Assembly (NCBI GenBank): GCA_900554855.1
Contig: USIZ01000105.1
Span: forward strand, 1 to 5,565
Direction: 5' to 3'
Length of the DNA stretch: 5,565 bases
Source: an uncultured Eubacteriales bacterium
GTDB taxonomy: Bacteria; Bacillota; Clostridia; Oscillospirales; Oscillospiraceae
Numbering within the stretch: position 1 is the first letter of the stretch; each line of letters starts with the position of its first letter. The translations under genes were made by a program, and so were the position numbers. The notes under the pieces are model-generated. The model did no database searches, had not been told where the DNA came from, and was given only the letters and a program-made list of their open reading frames with translations. Below, in pieces: positions 1 to 4,635 of this stretch.

Positions 1-1
1 C

Positions 2-481
2 GCCCAAGGCATCTGGATGGGCATCGCTTACGAGACCGCTCCCAACAGCGCCGGGGAATTGGACGTCAAATGGATCAATGAGCGGATGGCGGTAGACTTT
101 GTCCGGGAGGACGGTCAGTGGCGCATCTGGCATATGTTCATCGGCACCAACTACGTCCTCTCCGCCGGCGAGTGCTATATGGAGCAGCCGCTGGCCACCG
201 AGGAGATTGCCCGGGAGCAGGGTTGCCCCGACTGGTACGTGGTGGGCGGCGGCCGGGAGCACACCAACGGACAGGTGGCCCTGTTTGACCAGATCCCGGA
301 CTATCCGGAGCGGGAGGCCTTCCTCAACGGGAACGCCCCACGAAAGGTATACACCGCACTGTATAACGACCCCATCTCCTTCCCGCCCCTGCCGGAGGAG
401 TATGAGAACTACAACCCGAAGCACGGCTACGGGCCGGAGGGCTTCGCCCGGTTTGAGGGCGGCTATGAAGGGAGCGTATGA
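2..481 (+). CDS. SnoaL/NTF2-like protein, 5'-truncated by window edge
   Basis: The reading frame is open from base 2 to the TGA at 479-481 (159 visible residues); the true start lies upstream. The visible N-terminal part looks like the last strands of an NTF2/SnoaL-type cone fold. It has a W24-x-x-E-R-x-x-x-D-F core followed by E-D-G-x-W-R-I-W (visible residues 36-43), the usual strand-turn-strand ending of such domains. About 110 further residues form a Pro/Tyr/Gly-rich tail ending in G-G-Y-E-G-S-V. The next gene repeats both the core motif and a similar tail, so the two are likely paralogues and may form a heterodimer, as NTF2-like folds often dimerise. Family members include lyases, isomerases, hydratases and non-catalytic binding proteins, so no reaction can be assigned. 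No signal peptide or membrane segment is visible in this portion, which suggests a cytoplasmic protein. The ATG at 17 is internal to the domain and is not the likely start. Confidence 0.72.
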   Translation, partial: AQGIWMGIAYETAPNSAGELDVKWINERMAVDFVREDGQWRIWHMFIGTNYVLSAGECYMEQPLATEEIAREQGCPDWYVVGGGREHTNGQVALFDQIPDYPEREAFLNGNAPRKVYTALYNDPISFPPLPEEYENYNPKHGYGPEGFARFEGGYEGSV

Positions 482-484
482 GCA

Positions 485-1279
485 ATGAAACCTGATCTTT
501 CTACCCACGATAAGATCCGCAACGCCGCGGCCTGTCAAGATGTAGAGAACCTCCACGCCCGCCACTGCTATATGCACTGCGCCGGGCGCAACGTGGAGGA
601 GGTCGATCACTACTGGATCCGGAGCGATAAGGTCTCCTGGGGTCACGCCTTCGGCAAATGGACGGGCTGGCAGGGTGTCAAATTCGGCTGGGGCTCCAGT
701 CTGGAGCGTCAGGGCTACGGCGCCTATCTCCAGCTGACGCAGGTCTGGCCTCAGGTCACTGGCCTTGACCCCCGCCCCCTGTTTGAGGCGGCCATGCATA
801 CTCTCGCCACCGACATCATCGAGGTCGCCGGCGATGGGCGAACCGCCCGAGCCTATTTCTACACCCCGGGTGCCATTTCCTCCACCTTGAATCTCAGCCG
901 CAAGCGCGAGGGCATGTGGATGTGGGAGCGCTACGGCATCGAGTACGCAAAGGACGAGGACGGTAACTGGAAGCTATTCACTATCCAGGTCTGCCCCGAC
1001 CTCATGGCGCCGCTGGACTGCGTCAACCCTGGTGAGGACAGTTGGGAAAGCATCCGCAGCCATGCCGAGCCCCCTTCCTTCGCCCGCCCCGGTGATCAGG
1101 TGCTGGGCTGCGCCGGGCCGGTGGCCCCCATCGTGGATGAGCCAGAGCCTGTCCACACCGGCTGGTCGCTGATCCAGCCGGTGCAGGATCCCGTCCCATG
1201 GCCGGAACCCTATGAGAGCTACTGCTACGAGCGTTCCTATCGCTATCGCACCAAAGATTGGAAGGAGGAGACCACATGA
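485..1279 (+). CDS. SnoaL/NTF2-like protein with C-terminal extension
   Basis: This is a 264-residue protein. The N-terminal helix region (about residues 10-45) carries Q18-x-V-E-N-L-x-x-R-H27-x-Y29 and then E38-E-V-D41, the usual opening of SnoaL-like domains, followed by an aromatic stretch with several W/G residues (W52, W59, W62, W69). The last domain strands are at about 107-168: A-T-D-I-I-E-V-A-G-D-G-R, then W147-E-R-x-G-I-E-Y and D-E-D-G-N-W162-K. Roughly 95 more residues form a Pro/Trp/Tyr-rich tail. SnoaL-like proteins are usually about 130-170 residues, so the extension is notable. The start is ATG 485, with AAGGGAG at 468-474, only 3 nt after the upstream stop, implying co-translation. 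H27, Y29, D41 and D110 are polar residues that could line a pocket, but assigning catalysis to them is speculation. An enzyme acting on a cyclic or aromatic small molecule is possible. A non-catalytic partner role for one of the two paralogues is equally possible. Confidence 0.75.
   Translation: MKPDLSTHDKIRNAAACQDVENLHARHCYMHCAGRNVEEVDHYWIRSDKVSWGHAFGKWTGWQGVKFGWGSSLERQGYGAYLQLTQVWPQVTGLDPRPLFEAAMHTLATDIIEVAGDGRTARAYFYTPGAISSTLNLSRKREGMWMWERYGIEYAKDEDGNWKLFTIQVCPDLMAPLDCVNPGEDSWESIRSHAEPPSFARPGDQVLGCAGPVAPIVDEPEPVHTGWSLIQPVQDPVPWPEPYESYCYERSYRYRTKDWKEETT
1262..1270 (+). promoter_or_regulatory. Ribosome binding site of the flavodoxin-like gene
   Basis: AAGGAGGAG lies 5 nt before ATG 1276. 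It decides the start: an in-frame TTG at 1258 would place this site inside the coding region. The ATG overlaps the stop of the preceding gene as ATGA (1276-1279). Confidence 0.8.
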
Positions 1280-2091
1280 AACAGCGCAGAGCACTGATCC
1301 TCTACGCCACCATGAGTTCCAACACGGAAAAGATTGCCCAGTGCTTTGCCGACGTCTTTGACGCCTACAACTGGGACGTAACCACCGTCCGCATCCGGAA
1401 TCAGGCGGAACTTGCCCAGCGGCAGGAAGATCTTTATTTCGACGACTACGACGTGATTTGCCTGGGCAGTCCCATCGTGGGCGGCTCGCCGCTCCAGCCC
1501 ATCGTCCGAGCCTTTAGTCTCGGCGGCGGCGGCAAGTTGGAGAAGGCCGTGGAACATACCGATGCATCCGGGAAAAGCCTGCCCCAGCAGCCCCCCAAGG
1601 GTAAGTGGCGCCGCCATGACGCACCCTACGCCGGGGTGCTCAACCGCACGGACAGCCGCCCGCTGGGCATTGTCTTTTCCACCTATGGCGGCGGGTTCTA
1701 CGGCTCGTCCGAGTGCATACCCGTGCTGGAGACGCTCAAGCTCTACCTCAACACGTACAGCGTGGATGTCACCGGCTTTTTCGCCTGCGGCGGACGGGAG
1801 CACGGCCCCGCAGGCTACCCTATGGGCGTCAAGCCCAAGGCAGAGTTCCGTCCCGGCCCGCCGGACCCGTCCGTTCCGGACGCCGATGTCTGCGACCCGA
1901 TGGTGTATACCATGAAGGACGGCACGGAGAAATACGGCTCCTATTTCTTCCACTATGACCTGTGCTCCAAGCCCGGATCCCGGGAGGAGCAGAAGGCTCG
2001 AGCCTTTGCCGCGGACTTCATCGAGGACTTTTTCATGACTTATGACGGGCAGCGCAACCCGCCCCTGTCCAATATCATCTCCATCAGCTGA
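1276..2091 (+). CDS. Flavodoxin-like (FMN-binding fold) protein
   Basis: This 271-residue protein has a flavodoxin-type fold. The first strand and phosphate-binding loop are A6-L-I-L-Y-A-T12-M-S-S-N-T17-E-K-I-A, matching the family's T/S-rich loop that holds the FMN phosphate. Y58-D-V-I-C-L-G-S-P66-I-V-G-G-S-P is the second FMN loop region, and G131-I-V-F-S-T-Y-G-G-G140 with the following aromatic Y142 is the third. Classical flavodoxins have about 140-180 residues. Here an insert at about 83-128 (glycine run, then a Pro/Lys-rich stretch) and a long C-terminal part (about 175-271) make it atypical. It could be a one-electron carrier, an NAD(P)H-dependent flavin reductase-like protein, or a flavin partner of the two SnoaL-like proteins, with which it is translationally coupled (4-nt ATGA overlap). 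No signal peptide is seen, so it should be cytoplasmic. Fold assignment is fairly secure; function is not. Confidence 0.82.
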   Translation: MKQRRALILYATMSSNTEKIAQCFADVFDAYNWDVTTVRIRNQAELAQRQEDLYFDDYDVICLGSPIVGGSPLQPIVRAFSLGGGGKLEKAVEHTDASGKSLPQQPPKGKWRRHDAPYAGVLNRTDSRPLGIVFSTYGGGFYGSSECIPVLETLKLYLNTYSVDVTGFFACGGREHGPAGYPMGVKPKAEFRPGPPDPSVPDADVCDPMVYTMKDGTEKYGSYFFHYDLCSKPGSREEQKARAFAADFIEDFFMTYDGQRNPPLSNIISIS

Positions 2092-2105
2092 ATCCTCATA
2101 AAAAC

Positions 2106-2146
2106 GAGAACGGCTCCCGTCTTTCGGCGGGAGCCGCTCTTATTCT
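2106..2146 (+). terminator. Intrinsic terminator of the SnoaL/flavodoxin operon
   Basis: The arms CGGCTCCCG (2111-2119) and CGGGAGCCG (2128-2136) form a perfect 9-bp stem. It extends inward by a G-U and a C-G pair to leave a TTTC loop. A GAG/CTC pairing outside a 2-nt bulge may lengthen it. The T-rich tail (2138-2146) is interrupted by A and C, so termination may be incomplete. It starts about 15 nt after the flavodoxin-like stop codon. Confidence 0.82.
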
Positions 2147-2210
2147 ATCAGGAAATGCGGTGCACACGATGCTAGACCTTCATAGCTTCAGGAAAACAAA
2201 TACCTCTAAC

Positions 2211-2229
2211 GGCGTAGAGAAGCTACGCC
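2211..2229. promoter_or_regulatory. Inverted repeat, candidate operator upstream of the LysR-type gene
   Basis: GGCGTAG (2211-2217) and CTACGCC (2223-2229) form a perfect 7-bp dyad with a 5-nt centre, about 35 nt upstream of the -35 box of the regulator gene. LysR-type proteins commonly bind dyads of T-N11-A type upstream of target or own promoters. This dyad has the right position but does not fit T-N11-A exactly. A second, looser inverted pair, TAACGGC (2207-2213) and GCCGTTA (2250-2256), overlaps it. An operator role is inference, and a short RNA hairpin or chance is possible. The rest of the 234-bp gap between the genes holds the terminator and promoter listed separately; I see no other gene in it. 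Confidence 0.35.
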
Positions 2230-2263
2230 CGGCGTTGGAAGAAGCGGATGCCGTTACAACTCC

Positions 2264-2292
2264 TTTTCATTTTGTCCCGTCTGCATTATAAT
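2264..2292 (+). promoter_or_regulatory. Sigma-A type promoter of the LysR-type gene
   Basis: The -35 box TTTTCA (2264-2269, 4 of 6 consensus) is followed after a 17-nt spacer by a perfect -10 box TATAAT (2287-2292). Transcription would start near 2299, giving a leader of about 27 nt before ATG 2326. This excludes the in-frame ATG at 2248 as the main start, because it lies upstream of the promoter. Confidence 0.75.
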
Positions 2293-2310
2293 GTCCTTAT
2301 CACGAAGCCG

Positions 2311-2317
2311 GAAGGGG
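2311..2317 (+). promoter_or_regulatory. Ribosome binding site of the LysR-type gene
   Basis: GAAGGGG ends 8 nt before ATG 2326 but only 2 nt before the other in-frame ATG at 2320. The spacing favours 2326 as the start. Confidence 0.65.
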
Positions 2318-2325
2318 TAATGGGC

Positions 2326-3195
2326 ATGGTGACAGAGACAAAGGTGCGCTACTTTCTGACACTGGCGGAGGAGCTGCACTTCGGCCGGGCGGCCAAACGG
2401 CTGTACATCAGTCAGCAGGGGCTGAGCTACCAGATCGCATCGCTGGAAAAGGATCTGGGCGTGCAGCTGTTCATCCGGGACGCCAAGGGTATCCGGCTGA
2501 CCGACGCGGGCAAAAAATTTGCGGAGCTGTTCGCCTGTCTGGAACACGACATCCAGCGTATTCTGAAGCAGTATCAGGGGCAGTCCGGGGACACGCTGGC
2601 GGTGGCCTACTTTGAAAACATGGACATCGGCCCGATGCTGTTTGAGATCCGTGACCATTTGCAACGCACCCGCAGTGACCTGAAAATGCAGATCCTGAGC
2701 ATCCGCTCCTTCTCCGCCATCTTTCAGGCGTTTGCCAGCGGTGATCTGGATGCGGCCATTCTGCCCATGAGTGTGGATCTGCCCGACGGCTTTGCCTCCG
2801 CAACGCTGTGTCTTGACCCCACCTATGCCCTGTTCGGTGCGGATTTTCCCAATGCGCAGGCGCTCTGCGCACTGGACGACGTGGAAAAGGGCATCATTCT
2901 GGCCGGGCCGGATCACAACTGTATTTATCGCCGGATGGACGACTTTTTCCAGAACAGGCCTGAGGTGCAGATGCACAGCGAGCCGGGTATGTCCTGCGGC
3001 GCGGAGCTCATCCTCATCAAATCCGGTATGGCCATGGGCTTTGGCGGCGAGCACTCCATCCTTTACCGGGACGGAAGCTTGCTCCGCTTCCCGCTGGGGG
3101 ACGCCATTCCCCTGTCCATCATCTGGCGCAAGCGCTATCGTCACCCCTGCCTGACAGAGCTCACCCGGATGCTGAAAGAAAAACTACAGGTATGA
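2326..3195 (+). CDS. LysR-type transcriptional regulator
   Basis: This is a 289-residue protein of typical LysR length. Residues 6-65 form the winged helix-turn-helix: K-V-R-Y-F-L-T-L-A-E-E-L-H-F-G-R-A-A-K-R-L, then I28-S-Q-Q-G-L-S-Y-Q-I-A-S-L-E41-K-D-L-G-V-Q-L-F, which are hallmark LysR residues, with a linker helix after about residue 60. From about residue 90 to the end is the effector-binding domain of periplasmic-binding-protein fold, including the typical G-D-L-D-A-A-I-L-P strand. The start is chosen by promoter position, ribosome site spacing and homology of the first helix; extending to ATG 2248 would add 26 unusual residues lying mostly before the promoter. The gene is monocistronic with its own promoter and terminator, and lies between two operons on the same strand. 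It probably responds to a substrate or intermediate of those operons and may regulate itself. The effector is unknown. Confidence 0.93.
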   Translation: MVTETKVRYFLTLAEELHFGRAAKRLYISQQGLSYQIASLEKDLGVQLFIRDAKGIRLTDAGKKFAELFACLEHDIQRILKQYQGQSGDTLAVAYFENMDIGPMLFEIRDHLQRTRSDLKMQILSIRSFSAIFQAFASGDLDAAILPMSVDLPDGFASATLCLDPTYALFGADFPNAQALCALDDVEKGIILAGPDHNCIYRRMDDFFQNRPEVQMHSEPGMSCGAELILIKSGMAMGFGGEHSILYRDGSLLRFPLGDAIPLSIIWRKRYRHPCLTELTRMLKEKLQV

Positions 3196-3215
3196 CCATG
3201 AATCGGTATTCTGTT

Positions 3216-3258
3216 TGCCTGTCTCCACAAGCGTGTGCTTGTGGAGACAGGCATTTTT
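3216..3258 (+). terminator. Strong intrinsic terminator after the LysR-type gene
   Basis: TGCCTGTCTCCACAAGC (3216-3232) and its perfect reverse complement (3237-3253) form a 17-bp stem with a GTGT loop, followed at once by TTTTT (3254-3258) and, after CTG, another TTTTT (3262-3266). It begins 21 nt after the regulator's stop. It should separate the regulator transcript from the CoA-transferase operon. No A-run precedes the stem, so it looks one-directional. Confidence 0.92.
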
Positions 3259-3262
3259 CTGT

Positions 3263-3291
3263 TTTTCAGCCGCACAGAACTCTGCTAATAT
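3263..3291 (+). promoter_or_regulatory. Candidate promoter of the CoA-transferase/glycyl radical enzyme operon
   Basis: TTTTCA (3263-3268), a 17-nt spacer, then TAATAT (3286-3291, 4 of 6 consensus), preceded by TG-C (3283-3285) as an extended -10. Transcription would start near 3298, about 19 nt before ATG 3317. The -35 box is the same hexamer as in the regulator's promoter and lies in the T-rich tail of the preceding terminator. The weaker -10 fits a promoter that needs an activator, but this is inference. Confidence 0.55.
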
Positions 3292-3301
3292 GAGGTTATA
3301 C

Positions 3302-3308
3302 AGGGAGG
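3302..3308 (+). promoter_or_regulatory. Ribosome binding site of the CoA-transferase gene
   Basis: AGGGAGG lies 8 nt before ATG 3317 and fixes this start. A longer in-frame reading from TTG 3215 would run through the whole terminator hairpin and has no comparable ribosome site. Confidence 0.8.
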
Positions 3309-3316
3309 GACACAGC

Positions 3317-4621
3317 ATGGACATTCACCAGCTCTACCGGCAAAAGACCGGCTCATTGGAGGCGGCACTGAACCTCATCCACAGCGGCGACCGCATCTGC
3401 ATGGCCGGGGACTGCAACGAGGCGCAGATATTTGCCCAAAATCTGCACACCATCGCCCCACGGGTGGAGAGCGTGAAGGTGCTTCACGGCCGCAACGGCC
3501 ACTATGACTTCATCTCCAGCAACGGCATGGCCGGGCACTTCCGCGCCACCGGCTTTTTCTACGGCCCGGACTGGCACATCGGTCATCCCAAGGGCAACAC
3601 GGAGTATGTCCCCAGCGACCTGCCCGACTACGCCGCCTCTGCTACCGGCATCGAGCCCTTCAACGTGTTCGTCGCCGGAGCGACCCCCATGGACGAAAAC
3701 GGCGACTTTTACGTCAGCCTGTGTGTCATGTACGAGATTGACCTGTTCCAGTCCATCCTCCGGCAGCCCGACCGCCGGGTCATTCTGGAGGTCAACCCCA
3801 ACGAGGTGAAGGTCAGCGGCGCACTGAAGATCAACATCCGGGACGTGGACTGTCTCTACGAGGTGGACTACCCCCTGCTGGAGATCCCGGCCATGGAGAC
3901 CACCCCCACTGAGGACCGCATCGGCGGCATGGTGGCGGAGCTCATCCACGACGGAGACACCCTTCAACTGGGCATCGGCGCCCTGCCCGACGCCATTGCC
4001 CACCATCTGATGGACAAACAGGATATGGGGCTGCACACGGAGATGTACACCTCTGCCATGGGGGAGATGCTCCGCCGGGGCGTCATCACCGGCGAGCGGA
4101 AAAATTATCTGAAGGGGCTGTCCATCGGCACCTTTGCCGGGGGTGACCGCGCTCTATATGAAACGATGCGGGATCACCCCACGGTGCGGGTCGCACCGGG
4201 CAGCTTCTGCGTCGATCCCACGGTCATCATGCGCAACGACAACATGGTGTCCATCAACACCATACTGGAAATGGATCTGACCGGGCAGGTGAACTCCGAG
4301 ACCATCGGCACGCGGCAGTATTCCGGCTCCGGCGGCGGCTTCTGCTTCGCCTACGGCGCGATGCACTCCAAAGGCGGCCGGGGCATTCTGGCCTTCTCCG
4401 CCCGGAGCAAGAAGGGCATTCCGAAGATCAAGGCGACCCTCACCCCCGGCTCTGCCGTGACCATCCCCCGCAACTATGTGGACTATATCGTGACAGAATA
4501 CGGCGTGGCGCGGCTGCGCGGATGCTCGGTGCGGGAGCGGTGCGAGCTGCTCATCGCGCTGGCGCACCCGGACGACCGGGCGGAGCTGCGGCAAAAGGCC
4601 CGGGAATACTTTTATATCTGA
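3317..4621 (+). CDS. CoA-transferase, acetyl-CoA hydrolase/transferase family (4-hydroxybutyrate CoA-transferase-like)
   Basis: This 434-residue cytoplasmic enzyme is close to the usual length for 4-hydroxybutyrate/butyrate-type CoA-transferases. The family moves CoA between an acyl-CoA and a free carboxylate through a glutamyl-CoA thioester. Visible signatures are L218-G-I-G-A-L-P-D225, then G-L-H-T-E242-M, where E242 matches in position and context the catalytic glutamate of the clostridial enzyme. Next come D-N-M-V-S-I-N and the glycine loop Y335-S-G-S-G-G-G, and E394-Y-G-V-A-x-L-R-G with R-E-R near the C-terminus. Homologues usually have a G-V-G-G-Q-type loop; here it is G-S-G-G-G, a small variation that may bear on substrate. 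The N-terminal part (about 1-195) is the first of the two family domains. It is followed after 14 nt by a glycyl radical enzyme, so the two probably act on the same acid or its product. The acyl group cannot be named from sequence. Confidence 0.92.
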   Translation: MDIHQLYRQKTGSLEAALNLIHSGDRICMAGDCNEAQIFAQNLHTIAPRVESVKVLHGRNGHYDFISSNGMAGHFRATGFFYGPDWHIGHPKGNTEYVPSDLPDYAASATGIEPFNVFVAGATPMDENGDFYVSLCVMYEIDLFQSILRQPDRRVILEVNPNEVKVSGALKINIRDVDCLYEVDYPLLEIPAMETTPTEDRIGGMVAELIHDGDTLQLGIGALPDAIAHHLMDKQDMGLHTEMYTSAMGEMLRRGVITGERKNYLKGLSIGTFAGGDRALYETMRDHPTVRVAPGSFCVDPTVIMRNDNMVSINTILEMDLTGQVNSETIGTRQYSGSGGGFCFAYGAMHSKGGRGILAFSARSKKGIPKIKATLTPGSAVTIPRNYVDYIVTEYGVARLRGCSVRERCELLIALAHPDDRAELRQKAREYFYI

Positions 4622-4622
4622 C

Positions 4623-4630
4623 AGGAGGAA
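4623..4630 (+). promoter_or_regulatory. Ribosome binding site of the glycyl radical enzyme gene
   Basis: AGGAGGAA, near perfect, begins 1 nt after the CoA-transferase stop and ends 5 nt before ATG 4636. A strong site suggests high expression and confirms the start. Confidence 0.85.
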
Positions 4631-4635
4631 ACACC

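Noticed and set aside
1258..1275. TTG start for the flavodoxin-like gene
   Set aside because: It precedes and contains the AAGGAGGAG site that serves ATG 1276; the family's first strand begins right after that ATG.
1243..1953. Minus-strand reading frame opposite the flavodoxin-like gene
   Set aside because: It mirrors a well-supported plus-strand gene and its protein is low-complexity without a recognisable domain.
2171..2186. GCTA...TAGC short inverted repeat as a LysR-type box
   Set aside because: It has only 4-bp arms with an 8-nt gap and the wrong T-to-A distance; it is likely chance.
2248..2325. Upstream ATG start (2248) or ATG 2320 for the LysR-type gene
   Set aside because: ATG 2248 lies upstream of the -35/-10 boxes, and ATG 2320 is only 2 nt from the ribosome site. 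Family alignment fits a start at 2326.
2254..3144. Long minus-strand reading frame opposite the LysR-type gene
   Set aside because: It is a by-product of GC-rich codon use on the coding strand: no ribosome site, no recognisable family, and a strong LysR match on the plus strand.
3215..3316. N-terminal extension of the CoA-transferase from a TTG at 3215
   Set aside because: The extension would translate the regulator's terminator hairpin and the candidate promoter, it has no ribosome site, and ATG 3317 has a good one.
3353..4594. Minus-strand reading frames opposite the CoA-transferase
   Set aside because: The plus-strand gene has catalytic motifs along its full length; the opposite frames are Val/His/Gly-rich shadows.
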